From contig CP136065.1 of the NCBI GenBank assembly GCA_032622095.1, forward strand, positions 241,347,530 to 241,411,529: a DNA stretch of 64,000 nucleotides, in the 5' to 3' direction. The notes beneath the pieces were generated by a model. It saw nothing but the letters and a program-made list of their open reading frames with translations, did no database searches and was not told the origin of the DNA. Every line of letters begins with the position of its first letter. Within the stretch, counting starts at the first letter, position 1. This stretch comes from Siphonodentalium dalli (Eukaryota; Mollusca; Scaphopoda; Gadilida; Siphonodentaliidae). Shown here piece after piece: positions 21,861 to 33,397 of the stretch. A program made the position numbers and the translations under genes.

Positions 21861-22098
21861 AACATAATCACTATCTTGAAAGACGGAGCAAAAGGAATGA
21901 TTCACCGGAAAATAGCCTGGTTCTCTCGATATAATAGCGACAAACGGGTCATTATCAAAGGCCATTGAACACTTAGATACCCAAGTGTTCATATCAAGCA
22001 ATTTGGTGCACACCTGCTTCCACAACAGATCCTTGTGGAAATAGGTTCAAATTGGACCTAAATATTCACATATGTTCATACATTATGTATTGGACTTA

Positions 22099-22495
22099 TT
22101 AACCCTTTACCCAACAGAAGGGCCCTGTGCCAATGCATTCTCTTATATATGCGAGTCGACCATAGGTCGCCTCGCATATATAAGAGAATGCATTGGCTTA
22201 ACATATTATATTATAAAATTGTTAAAGAATGTAAGAAAAAATGGTAAAAAGTGTTAAAAAAAGATTTTTTTTTAGGCCAATGCATTCTCTTATATATGCG
22301 AGGCGACCTATGGTCGACTCGCATATATAAGAGAATGCATTGGCACAGGGCATAACTAACTATCACAATGTGGTCAAGGAGCCGGTTCCAATGATATCCA
22401 TATTTGTATGGTTCTATTGAGACAGACCGAAGATATTTTAGGCTGTTGAAGCTTTATTTGGCCGGTTTTGGCCGGTTTGTTGGGTAAAGGGTTAA
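22099..22495 (-). mobile_element. Type A TTAA element, copy 5
   Basis: TTAA flanks and both ends are intact. The short side is at the left and the long unique flank at the right. Both hairpins are intact with the usual tips. Confidence 0.9.
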
Positions 22496-22540
22496 ATGAT
22501 TATAATATAAGCACATAGTGGACTTATAACGTTTAAAGAT

Positions 22541-22892
22541 ATATTATGTATACTTGTTCGGGTGTGTGAAACTGATAAGTTAGTATTCAGGCGCTATGGC
22601 AACTGGAGGCATGTAACATTCTACTAACATCGACGAAAATTTGAAGCAAATCGACCGTACCACTCCATAGAAAACATTGTCAGAACTACGCTCAATTGTA
22701 AATATTTACTACTCGATCCGGGACGCATCTATCGGCGATAAACTAACGAAAACGATTTCGCCATCGAGAGTCACTGCATTTAATTCAGATATAAGAATGA
22801 TGGTGTGTGTTGTAAATTTGGATATACTATATTTGTAAAAAATACTACTTTGAACAAAATTGTTCTCCATTTCTATTTGATCACCATACCGG
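22541..22892 (+). repeat. Family R dispersed repeat, copy 1
   Basis: CTTGTTCGGGTG, TTAGTATTCAGGCGCTATG, CTCAATTGTAAATATTTAC, ACGATTTCGCCATCG and TTGATCACCATACCGGA occur here and in the same order at 60436-60763. I recognise no family or ends. Confidence 0.75.
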
Positions 22893-22975
22893 AGTGTTTC
22901 ACATCACTTTAATGGCGCGGGCCACAATGAAATCACATTATATAGAGCGTACATATATATATAGAGTTAGTACAT
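22893..22975 (+). repeat. Family H repeat fragment
   Basis: TAATGGCGCGGGCCACAATG, CACATTATATAGAGCG and ACAT match the start of the segments at 28783, 35813 and 38457. Confidence 0.6.
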
Positions 22976-25397
22976 TTATTACGGTAAATGCCGCGCGGGG
23001 AGTATAATACATGCATGGATCAAATAATGCCGATATGAACTTATTTGAATTTAAATATGTCCATATGGAACTTACATTTCCTTGAACTTTCGGGTACATA
23101 TAGGCTTATTTCACATCTAAATAATGCCAATATGAGGTTATATATAGCTTTTATATAGTATGCTGATTTATCAGAGCTATGCATGGAGACGCGGACATAT
23201 ATAGTTAGCATATGAGTGAACCCATATACCGACACATTGTTCGATAGAAGGGACGCGATCCCATAAACCCCTATTTATAAACTCATTTCCCCCATTCTTG
23301 TTTAGAAATATGATATCCCACGCCTGCTTTTATAATTCCATCAATACATCACCTGTCCATCACATCAAAGGTCAACCTTGGTCTCACCTGGCCATATGCC
23401 TTGAATACCCATGTGAAGCCTCGTTCCCACATAAACCGTCGGGCGACAAACTGCCTCATAAATTGAAAGTCACATAATCAAAGGGAAATCTTAAGATAAT
23501 TTTCTAATCTGGGCTGCGATCACACTGGCTATGAATTTATAATCACCAGTTGCCCTCACAAACAGGACAAAAAGTGATATCGATAATCGACAAATAATAA
23601 AGAAGGTCCATTTGCTAATTGGTGGTCAACGCTATTGGAAACTTGTTGCAAAGGGATATCTGTTACGGTTTTGTGTTTTCTGATATTTAAGGGATTCGTC
23701 ATCGAATAGGTTTGATCAGTGACACTGGACGAATTAAGAAAGATGAGTGCTGTGGCGGTGGTGTTCAAGATATATTACCACTCCGCTTATACACAAACTT
23801 GCGCAACAACATAGTCAATTATATCGACATAGCCAGTTACTTCACTTCTTGAACAATTCACACTATTCAAGGTTGATATATCTTATAATAGCTTGATACC
23901 CGAATCATACTTTCAAAAAACATTGTCGGTAGCAACAGCTGAAATATGTATGCTTGTGCAAATCTATGCGCAAGCTCATTTTCACATAAACCATAAACAC
24001 ATGACAAGGTTGCATGTTATACCTATCACGAGCGATATAACATGCCACCCCTTGTCCAAGCTTATACATGATTTTCAAAATAGGCAATATGATATGGCAC
24101 AGCATTTGAACTGACGTTTAAACGCAAATATGTCGTGTTTTTTTTGTTGTTTTTTTTTTGTTTTTTTTATTGAAATCAGAATTTGTTTTGACAACAAATG
24201 CATGACAAATAGTTAAAGAGAGAGAGAGAGAGAGAGTTATGGGTTGCGCTGTTTTTTTCTTTCTTTATTATGCTGTATATATGCATGGATATGGTAAAAG
24301 AGTGTCAAGAATACTAGAAACGATACCAAACCTTCCCATCCTGACGTGTCATGTATTCTTGATCTTAAATATATTTTTGATACGCTTCATATTAGCTGCA
24401 CATGCCAAAATATATAAGTCTATGTACATATCACATGTCAAATAAGTGGCACCCGAACAAAGACGCATTTGCGGCTTTGTTTAGTTTCTCTCCTGAATGC
24501 GGACGTAATAGTCCATTATTAGTTTTATAGCCATCCCACTCATTTTTTGATAAGTTTAGATAACACATATGAGAAAGAATGTGGCCCCACGCATAACGAG
24601 ATGCATGCGATAGTCCTATACATGAAATTCTATACTTCAGAATTATACTATAGTGTGAAAGTCACACATTGTGTCTGAGTTTATATTATTTTAATTTATG
24701 TTCTTAAAAAACTAGATTTTTTTGTGATCTATAGATTCTAATCGGAGAAGGCATATCTGCACCTCTAAAGTGTCCACCCTGTGTAATATAAATCGCTCAC
24801 TCCGTATACAGTAGGGTAGAAGATAGCAACACATCTCCCTTTGTCACCACAATCAAGTCGCATATATGTATGATGACTTTTGTTTCTGACGTGATTTCGA
24901 GAATACAAATTGAAGCCACATGGCGGTTTGCGTTCCAAAATACACATAATAGTATTCGCTTTTGAATTATTCTCAGTATCGAAATAGGTCGACAAATATC
25001 TGAACTACCTTTCTACGAGCATTATGTAACCCAAAAAGACGCACTGAAGTAATGAAAAATAGAACTGTGAATATGGTGTTCCGAGTCCCAAACACAAACA
25101 TCCATTTGCGCATGCATGTAACAAAACAGAGCGTCCCGTGGTGGTCTATCCTGATATGGTAGAAATAAAGAGCGGTTGTCTGACTTCTGGCGAAAAGTTG
25201 AAAACCGCTGAAAAACGACTGACTTTGGAAAGTGTTTTCAGAGCATATGAAGCCGGCATATCAATAGTTCGTTTATTTATCGAACTATCGTATCCGTCGC
25301 TTCAAATTACGTAGAAAAAAAATTGGAGGTTCGAATGATCCATGTCCGTTTAAAGATGTCCAGTCCGATTCGACTGGGGAGTCTAACAATTGGCACA
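22976..25397. other. gene-less stretch with simple repeats
   Basis: No gene is supported. There are T-rich runs at 24138-24170 and a (GA)n tract at about 24217-24236. A family Q fragment (GTGGTCTATCCTGATATGG and AATAAAGAGCGGTTGTCTGA) lies at about 25138-25250, with relatives near 35560 and 46820. Confidence 0.5.
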
Positions 25398-25880
25398 CCA
25401 AACTATTCATTCTGAAATCTTACCAAACTATTCATTCTGAAATCTTTCCAAACTATTCATTCTGAAATCTTACCAAACTATTCATTCTGAAATCTTACCA
25501 AACTATTCATTCTGAAATCTCATTAAACTATTAATTCTGAAATATTACCAAACTATTAATTCTGATATCTAAATAAACTATTCAATCTGATATCTCATTA
25601 CACTATTCATTCTGAAATCTTATTAAACTATTAATTATGATATCTTACCAAACTATTCATTCTGAAATCTTAATAAACTATTCATTCTGAAATCTTATTA
25701 AACTATTAATTCTGAAATCTTACCAATCTATTCATTCTGAAATCTGACCAAACTATTCATTCTGAAATCTCATTAAACTATTCTATCTGATATCTCATTA
25801 AACTATTCATTCTGAAATCTTAATAAACTATTCATTCTGAAATCTTATTAAACTGTTCAATCTGATATCTTATTGAACTA
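25398..25880 (+). repeat. 25-bp satellite, about 19 copies
   Basis: The unit is CCAAACTATTCATTCTG plus AAATCTTA. Copies vary mainly between ACCAA and ATTAA at the junction and between TTCATTC, TTAATTC and TTCAATC inside. Variants alternate along the array, which suggests local higher-order amplification. Confidence 0.95.
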
Positions 25881-25969
25881 TATGTATTCTTATTTGTTTC
25901 ATTATACTGTATATTATATTATAGAGTGGTTCTTATGGTCTTAATGTATTTAAGAAATGAATGTAGTTT

Positions 25970-26190
25970 GATTGCATGTGTTTTATTGAAGGGTATATAG
26001 CGTTGTGCCGAAGCGGTTCACAATATATGGGCTCCGACGGCTACAATGACATACCCCTCAATAAAATACACTCCAACTACATTAGTTTCTAATATTTATA
26101 TAGCTTTTCCCTTACTAATTTCTACAAACTCAGCTGAAAACTGTCTGCAGTTTGGATATTATACCATGCAACGTAGGGTTGTATGAGCAC
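25970..26190. repeat. Family G inverted repeat and associated segment
   Basis: TGTGTTTTATTGAAGGGTAT at about 25977 is inverted at about 26052-26072. It is followed by AATATTTATATAGCTTTTC, CTACAAACTCAGCTG and CAGTTTGGATATTATACCA. The second part recurs at about 26618-26695. A related copy lies at about 51315-51450. Confidence 0.7.
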
Positions 26191-27299
26191 ATATACCTAT
26201 ATATAGATACTGTACTTGGGCGCGTATATCAACCCATTGAGATTACTAGGCCATATAAATAGCGTTTTACTAATATATATTACGTTTTATATGGAATACA
26301 CTGTATAACCCTTTCCGTGTCACGCATATGTAATTGTTTCCAAACTTGCGGGGGACTATACTACCACTTTATATAGACCGTACATTTTGCACCGATACGT
26401 ATCAATTGTGTGTAAAATTCTTATGACAAATGCGTTCTTAGCCGTTTTACTTTTTTCTTTAGTTGACTTTAAAAAAGGCCTTCTGGTCCACATGCCAGCA
26501 CATTACTTTGACTTTTCTCTGTCATTCCGGTGTGCTAGGTGTGGGGTCGCTAACCTTGACAGTTCTGCCACCTGGTCAGACACACCCTTACCTTATATGG
26601 TTACACATAAAAGAGATAATATTTATATAGCTTTTCCCTTACTAATTTCTACAAACTCAGCTGAAAACTGTTTGCAGTTTGGATATTATACCACGCCGCC
26701 CTGTATACGTCATCCCAATATTCTACCTGTGATTTATCCATCGATTAGTCTATTGCCGATCACACAAAAGACATATAACAAGCCCAGTTATTCTATCGAC
26801 CGAATTTAGTAATCCAGATCAACAAGATGTGACTTCGGCTCGTGTATGGTGCGTTTTATTGGGATGTAAAACATTTTGATGCTTTATAAAAGCTGCATAT
26901 CAGCCTTGTTGTTGAATCCTGAAAACCGGTTAACATGGTCATATGAATCCCGAGTAACAGAGGGGAGTATATATACGAATCCTGCGTACCACTTCTAAAT
27001 GAATGCTGGACGTTTCGGCACCTGGACTTTTCGGCACCAGATTTTTCGGCACTTCGGATGCCTTGGCACTCAGTGAGCATCAACAATTTATCATTTCTTA
27101 TCGAAATGGCCATGTGTCGATCGGAATTGTACATTGAGATCTAGGAATCAGTATGAGTGTTCATTGCTTCACATTTGCTTGACTCAGTGAGCATCAACAA
27201 TTTCTCATTTCTTATCGAAATGGCCATGCATGTGTTGATCGGAATGGTACATTGAGATGACCCTCAAACCAAATCAAGCTTGAAAATCAGTCCCGATTT
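26191..27299. other. gene-less stretch
   Basis: The 140-codon frame at 26387-26809 runs into the second family G copy (26618-26695) and has no recognisable domain. A segment CTCAGTGAGCATCAACAATTT is directly duplicated at about 27071 and 27183. Confidence 0.5.
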
Positions 27300-27385
27300 T
27301 CATCCCTATCGGGGTTTGAACCCGCGCCAACCTCGTCTAGCCCATAATGTGATGGTCTTATCCACGACCTAACCACATCGGTTAC
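27300..27385 (-). repeat. tRNA-derived SINE-like segment (minus strand)
   Basis: Read on the minus strand the segment contains an A-box-like TGTGGTTAGGTCGTGG. A B-box-like GGGTTCAAACC (27313-27323) follows about 40 bp later, in a context resembling the T arm of a tRNA. It is not a full cloverleaf with CCA-ready ends, so a degenerate SINE head is more likely than a tRNA gene. Confidence 0.55.
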
Positions 27386-28380
27386 GGGGAGATCCTTAAA
27401 AGGAACAAAGAGTTAGGAAGCGTGTCAGTCTGAACATGGGTTCAAACCCACTACCTTCGAAATTCTTGATCTGACAAAGTGCCGAAAAGTCCAAGGGCTT
27501 GGGCCGAAATAACCAAGTGCCGAAATGTCCAGAAAACGAGGTGCCGAATTTAACGTCCTTGCACCCTTCTAAATCACCGAATCTCGCGTACCATAAAATT
27601 GGGTGACACCCCAGATAGTAAGGACCACAATTATACTTGACAGCATACCAGATGACACTGCCAGTACCACACGACCTGGCAGAAACTCCCAATTAAAAAT
27701 AAAATTCAACAAATGCACGAAGTGTCCAGAGTACGAACAAGGTCGAATTGTCAAAGTATGTATCGTCTGCTTGTTTTCCTATTCAAAAATATTCAGTGCG
27801 AAGTTATTCATCAATTTTCAATTGTCATATCGGACGGCGATATAGTGTCATGTTACAATTTTACAATGGGCAGAATCCAAACAATTATTCAAAGATGTTT
27901 GACTCGACGGAACAGGAAATGTTTGATGAATATGAAATTATATTTCAACATCGTCTCGGACCACATATCACATATTAACCGTCGTCAGGATGGACAGGAA
28001 AATAAAAGGTTTTCTTGTGAGAACAATACCAGCTTTATTATCTAGAATAAATAATGAAGCTTCTGCGAAACGACATTGTGGTATCCTTTGAATATGAAAT
28101 GTCATATTGATATAAAAGTTTAATTCAAAGGCGATGTCGTCTGGGTGTCCAGGGGAGGGCATGTGTAAGCAATAAATCAAGCAAATGTTCCATGCATTCT
28201 CAGGATGAGGAAAGTATTGTTTAACCCTGCTTTCCTACATATGTTATCCCATTAGTTAGAAAAGTATACATTGGCATCCTTATCCTCGTGTAAATAGGTT
28301 AACGTTCGACCTAAATACACAGATAGGTTCATATTGAACTTATCTCATTCTGAAATAAGTAGTTTCCAAATTGAACAACC
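27386..28380. other. gene-less stretch
   Basis: Overlapping open frames at 27600-28045 on the + strand reach 110 codons in one frame, without recognisable domains or convincing splice sites. TTCGGCAC-type motifs are shared in inverted form between about 27010-27065 and 27475-27555. Confidence 0.45.
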
Positions 28381-28775
28381 TTAACCCTTTACCCAACAGA
28401 AGGGCCCTGTGCCAATGCATTCTCTTATATATGCGAGTCGACCATAGGTCGCCTCGCATATATAAGAGAATGCATTGGCTTAACACATTAAAAATTATAA
28501 AATTGTTAAAGAATGTAAGAAAAAATGGTAAAAAGTGTTAAAAAAAGATTTTTTTTAGGCCAATGCATTCTCTTATATATGCGAGGCGACCTATGGTCGA
28601 CTCGCATATATAAGAGAATGCATTGGCACAGGGCATAACTGTAACTATCACAATATGGTCAATGAGCCGGTTCCAATGATATCCATATTTGTATGGTTCT
28701 ATTGAGACAGACCGAAGATATTTTAGGCTGTTGAAGCTTTATTTGGCCGGTTTTGGTCGTTCTGTTGAGCAAATA
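28381..28775 (-). mobile_element. Type A TTAA element, copy 6 (right end decayed)
   Basis: TTAA and the short left side are intact, as are both hairpins. The long right flank is present but its terminus reads TCTGTTGAGCAAA, so the right end and TTAA are lost. It passes straight into a family H repeat. Confidence 0.85.
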
Positions 28776-28782
28776 CCCGTTA

Positions 28783-28960
28783 TTCCGATAGATGGCGCAG
28801 TCCGTTGAAACACATTACAAAGAGCGTACATCTGGTAAGTCGTGAGTTGGTTTATTCGTGTTATTTTCCAGCCTGAAAATAAGCACAATACGGGCTTATT
28901 TCATATTAAAATAGTCCCGTTTTTAGGGCTGTTTTAATAACCAGCGTTTATATAGGCCCA
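28783..28960 (+). repeat. Family H repeat
   Basis: It starts ACCCGTTATTCCG and continues GATGGCGCAG, CATTACAAAGAGCGTACAT and CTGGTAAGTCGTGAGTT, then GCACAATACGGGCTTATTTC. It is closely matched at 38457-38640. Confidence 0.8.
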
Positions 28961-29045
28961 TGTATGGCTTATTTCACATCTAAGTAACGCCAATATCAGC
29001 TTATTTCAGTCCCATGCAATAAGTTCACTATGAGCATATTTCCTC

Positions 29046-29950
29046 GAGAACAGGCTGACATTGGAATGGTCTAAATATGAAATGAGAACAGGCTGACATT
29101 GGAATGGTCTAAATATGAAATGAGAACAGGCTGACATTGGAATGGTCTATATATGAAATGAGAACAGGCTGACATTGGAATGGTCTATATATGAAATGAG
29201 AACAGGCTGACATTGGAATGGTCTATATATGAAATGAGAACAGGCTGACATTGGAATGGTCTATATATGAAATGAGAACAGGCTGACATTGGAATGGTCT
29301 ATATATGAAATGAGAACAGGCTGACATTGGAATGGTCTATATATGAAATGAGAACAGGCTGACATTGGAATGGTCTATATATGAAATGAGAACAGGCTGA
29401 CATTGGAATGGTCTAAATATGAAATGAGAACAGGCTGACATTGGAATGGTCTAAATATGAAATGAGAACAGGCTGACATTGGAATGGTCTAAATATGAAA
29501 TGAGAACAGGCTGACATTGGAATGGTCTAAATATGAAATGAGAACAGGCTGACATTGGAATTGTCTATATATGAAATGAGAACAGGCTGACATTGGAATG
29601 GTCTATATATGAAATGAGAACAGGCTGACATTGGAATGGTCTATATATGAAATGAGAACAGGCTGACATTGGAATGGTCTAAATATGAAATGAGAACAGG
29701 TTAACATTGGAATGGTCTAAATATGAAATGAGAACAGGTTAACATTGGAATGATCTATATATGAAATGAGAACAGGCTGACATTGGAATGGTCTAAATAT
29801 GAAATGAGAACAGGTTGACATTGGAATGGTCTATATATGAAATGAGAACAGGTTAACATTGGAATGGTCTAAATATGAAATGAGAACAGGTTGACATTGG
29901 AATGGTCTAAATATGAAATGAGAACAGGTTGACATTGGAATGGTCTAAAT
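29046..29950 (+). repeat. 38-bp satellite, about 24 copies
   Basis: The unit is GAGAACAGGCTGACATTG plus GAATGGTCTATATATGAAAT. Variants differ at TATATATG versus TAAATATG and CAGGCTGAC versus CAGGTTAAC or CAGGTTGAC, and they come in blocks. The last copies run directly into a family J segment, whose start supplies the ACATTGGAATGGTCTA part of the unit. Confidence 0.97.
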
Positions 29951-30365
29951 ATAAATATAAGCCGACGACAGACATACGAACATGCAGAAGGATTCATATT
30001 CATTGGTGGGTAATGTTCATATACTGGTCGTTTACTGAACATATTATCTGAACAATTCCGAAGACAACTACTCGTCAATGAATATTTAGTACAGAAATGG
30101 TTAACATTTTCTTTAACTCATTTTTACTTAATGTATTCTACCCAAAGTATACATTGGACAAGTATACTTCTCAATTTGAGGGGTGTTAATGAATATGTAA
30201 GCCGATGACAGACAGACGAACTGATGATACCAGTGCAGAAGGATTCATGTTCATCTGTTGGAAATGTTCGGATAATAAGTTAAACTAAAGGCATATATCC
30301 GTTTTGTTGAACTTATTATCTGAACACTTCCAAAGGCAACTACTACTCGTCAATGACTATTTAAA
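29951..30365 (+). repeat. Family J repeat, two adjacent copies
   Basis: AAGCCGACGACAGACA, GCAGAAGGATTCATATTC and GGTAATGTTCATA are followed by the CTACTCGTCAATGA-type unit. The order then repeats from AAGCCGATGACAGACAGACG at about 30199. Confidence 0.8.
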
Positions 30366-30611
30366 GAAAGGTTTAATTTCTATGAAACTCCTTTTCAAGT
30401 CACATTTCAATTATTTTTTTAACCAAAATACACAAGAGAGAAATCTAGTGTTGCATATATTCCACGTAGAAGTGACTGAATGGTAGATTTCCAATGAAAA
30501 ATATAACAACAATTCATGTCTCAATTCATGGAAAATAATAAGAAAGAAAAAAGTTATTTCCTATTGGCCCTGTTTGACTGCATGGTCTTTCTGACTCGAA
30601 GATATTACTTT
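30366..30611. other. short stretch without recognised features
   Basis: AT-rich sequence joining a family J copy to an inverted-repeat element. I see nothing supportable. Confidence 0.5.
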
Positions 30612-30816
30612 ATATGCCCTGTCTCTAACTCGCGGCCATATTGGATCTACCAGGTCCGGTTCCGTGGTTTAACTAGCCATGAATAATTAAAAAGCTCCAT
30701 ATATGGAAATTCTACTCCAAAACTTTGACCTGTAGCACTAAAACCACTAGAATCTATGAAACCACGGAACCGGACCTGGTGGATCCAATATGGCCGCGAG
30801 TTAGTGACATGGCGTA
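30612..30816. mobile_element. Inverted-repeat element with about 55-bp arms
   Basis: The left arm contains CTAACTCGCGGCCATATTGG then ACCAGGTCCGGTTCCGTGG. The right arm is the reverse complement with one or two changes. The interior is only about 90 bp. It is a typical small non-autonomous element; only one copy is in the window. Confidence 0.8.
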
Positions 30817-30924
30817 TTATATCCCCCCCCCGAATCTATATATAAATGTCAGGGAAGAGATACGCCATCTTTAAATACTTCTCATCGATACATCTTCAGA
30901 GAACTATGATGTCCATTAACTCAG

Positions 30925-31030
30925 TCTTCATTTGCGTCCATGTCGGAAATCGAACCCACGATCGCCAAATTCAGCCCAGACCGTGATGACGGGTTTCATG
31001 ATATGAACATAACCACGTTAACTATATACA
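30925..31030 (-). repeat. tRNA-derived SINE-like segment (minus strand)
   Basis: The minus strand has a B-box GGTTCGATTTCC (30945-30956) inside CGTGGGTTCGATTTCCGAC, as in a tRNA T arm. An upstream AACGTGGTTATG could serve as a decayed A box. It is best explained as a SINE head. Confidence 0.5.
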
Positions 31031-31074
31031 GGGACACAAACGTTTCAGGTCATAATTTTGGAGATATATGTTCA

Positions 31075-31145
31075 CTGGGGGTAAGCTGCTCCGTGGGAAG
31101 CGGTTCGCTTGTGATAAAAGCTCCAGTGCGCAGTTTACAACGCGA
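31075..31145 (+). repeat. Segment inverted at 34797-34872
   Basis: GGGGGTAAGCTG, CCGTGGGAAGCGGTTCGC and TTGTGATAAAAGCTCCAG occur here, and as reverse complement at 34797-34872. AGCTCCAGTGCGCA also has a weaker echo near 31580. The two copies are 3.7 kb apart and may be ends of one element or separate insertions. Confidence 0.7.
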
Positions 31146-32004
31146 CGGTGCGTCTGTGATTATTTTGTGAAAGAGGAAACTGAAGTATTCAAAATGGTAC
31201 GTATTATCTCTATAAACAGCATTATTCTATGGAACGTCGGTCACAAATGACCAACATGCTTCAACTGTGATTTACATATCGCATTTATTCGAACACATTT
31301 CCATACCATGCAGAACCATGCAGCTGATTTATCACTTCAAAACCCGATTGTGTAACGAGAAAATTCTTAATAACATGATATTTTGTGTATGAAAACGAAA
31401 TAATCTGAATAATGTCCCGTATCAATTGCTATATTAACAAACATCTCCGCCGTGCGATTGTTGTTGGCGTTTGTGTCTCAAACAACTAAATACTGAGAAA
31501 AATGCATTTTAACACCACCACGTGGACGCTCCAGTTCGTATTGCGATAAGCGCCAGCGCGTAGACCGCCGGGACTGGATGGCTCCAGTGCGCATTTAAAA
31601 AGAGATTTAGGGAATTGCCGAGGTGAAAACGATCGAAACAAGTTCGTATTTATTATTTCAATCACATTGGCATTATTGGAGCCTAAAACATGACAATTAT
31701 CGTGTGGTGTTTCCGTGAATTATCAGTTATATACCAATAGTATATCCTATTATATACTCCAATCGATATGTATTTGAATGTACATGCAGTCCTGTGTGAT
31801 TCACATGTTATTGTACGGATATAATTAAAACTGTTCGTTTGTTGTCAGCCTAATTGATTTCGAATAGTGGGTTGATCATGTATGCATATTACGATGTGAG
31901 AGATTGGCCATGGCATGCATGTATTCGCATAATTAATCTTGCAAAAATAATTGTCGATATGCGGCTTGTGTAAGTCATAACACAATATGGATGTGCCATC
32001 TATT
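31146..32004. other. gene-less stretch
   Basis: No gene is supported. The frame at 31068-31250 starts within the inverted segment above. Confidence 0.5.
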
Positions 32005-32600
32005 ATATATTTTGGAAGATCTGTCTGTGTGTCTGTGTGTTCGCGATGAACTCGAAAACGGCCGACCCGATTTCGATGAAACTTGGTATGTGGGGGTATT
32101 TTCGGCCGGGAACTGGCATAGGCCTATTAATTTGCCGTGCGACGTGACCTTGACCTTGAAATCGGGTAATTTCAAGGTCAAACGCCCGTATATCACGGGA
32201 TTTCGATGAAACTTGGTATGTGGAGGTACCTTCGGTCGGGGAATGGCATAAACCTATTAATTTGCCCGTGCGACGTGACCTTGGCCTTGAAATCGGGTCA
32301 ATTCAATGTCAAATCGCCAATTTTGATGGGATTTCGACGAAATTTGATACGTGGGTTTAATTTTGTCTACTGAGTGTTTTGGACGTGTCGAGTCGTGACC
32401 CCGACCTGACCTTGACCTTCAAAATGATCAAGTCAAGGTCAAATCGGGTAAAACCGGATGGATTTCGACGGGCACGTTTGTCGGGTACTTTTGTCTGTGC
32501 AGTATTTTGGACTGATCAAATCGTGACCCCATTTGACCTTGACCTTTAAAATGGACAATTCAAGGTCAAAGCCCGGACGAAGTCGGGTCACCTTCTAGTT
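32005..32600 (+). repeat. Four-module repeat rich in TCAAGGTCA motifs
   Basis: After TATATTTTGGAAGATCTGTC and a TGTGTCTG run, modules of about 130 bp follow, each starting GATTTCGATGAAACTTGG or a variant. Each module carries TGACCTTGACCTTGAAA and then TCAAGGTCA in the other orientation. A related leader (ATCTATATATAAAAG then CAGTCTGTCTGTC) starts at 49085. The family is unknown to me by name, and a Helitron or SINE origin is possible. Confidence 0.75.
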
Positions 32601-32636
32601 ATATATAAATGGCACGAAAACGGCATGCATGACATA

Positions 32637-32760
32637 TTAAAGGCAGACAGTCCGATCAGGTGGTCCCCGTATAATCAGATTCCAACAACAACATTTTTCA
32701 AAAGACGCTTTAGTTATTAAAATCAACTAATTGCAACAAAAAAAATGCCAAATACATGCA
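32637..32760 (-). mobile_element. Family D element, fragment
   Basis: TTAAAGGCAGACAGTCCGA, GGTGGTCCCCGTATAA and CCAACAACAACATTTTTCA match the left part of the copies at 53263 and 54346. The far side is missing or too diverged to place. Confidence 0.65.
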
Positions 32761-32798
32761 ATTATGGATGCATTTTATTATCTTTTCAGATAGGTCCA

Positions 32799-33397
32799 TT
32801 AAAGGGGTACTGTACGCCATTTTCAATAAATTCCGGGTGATAACAACGATCTATTATCGATACTATATAGAAATATAAGTAATTTGAGTCGAAGATGTAT
32901 TCTGTAAACGCTCAGGTTAATAGGCTATCTTAAAATTTAATAATTTAAAAGTTAATAATTTAATATAAATTGATTTTATGGCTCCAGCCATAAAATGGCG
33001 TCTCTTAAAATTCGAATTTCCGTGTACAAAACGTAATCAAATTATAATTGAGGGATATTGGATTAGGAAAACAATTGCACACACGATCGTTTGAAACATT
33101 ATGCTTATACGGGGAGAAAACCCAAGCCACTCATTGACTAGTGACGGTACACTAACTTAAATGAGTATATGGGACTACTAACCATATAATATAATGTTTA
33201 TTTGATTCATTTGGTTGAAAACTTTACAAAAATTACTCGACAACGACAATTTGTATTTTTGCATTCCGGTAAATTTGCCATCCGTAACAATACTTCGTAC
33301 TCAACAAACTTTCAAAAAATGGAAAAGTTGTTACATTATTCTCCGACTCGGGGATTATAGAAACCAACAACAACATCTTGGGTACAGTACCCCTTTA
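32799..33397. mobile_element. Inverted-repeat element with TTAAAGGGGTACTGTAC ends
   Basis: The left end TTAAAGGGGTACTGTAC is matched by GTACAGTACCCCTTTAA at the right. The ends resemble family D (TTAAAGG.TACT), but the interior is unrelated and has no convincing coding frame. A lone end of the same type is at about 44438-44454. Confidence 0.75.

Noticed and set aside
25398-25880. CRISPR-like array
   Set aside because: The repeats are head to tail with no unique spacers, so it is a satellite.
26387-26809. 140-codon frame with several cysteines
   Set aside because: Part of it is a duplicated family G segment (26618-26695), and no splice context or domain supports it.
27300-27385. Functional tRNA gene
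   Set aside because: The T-arm-like B box is good, but the rest does not fold as a full cloverleaf that I can trace. A SINE head is the better reading.
32005-32600. Coding sequence across the GATGAAACTTGG modules
   Set aside because: Frames open on both strands are short, and the segment is a tandem dispersed repeat.
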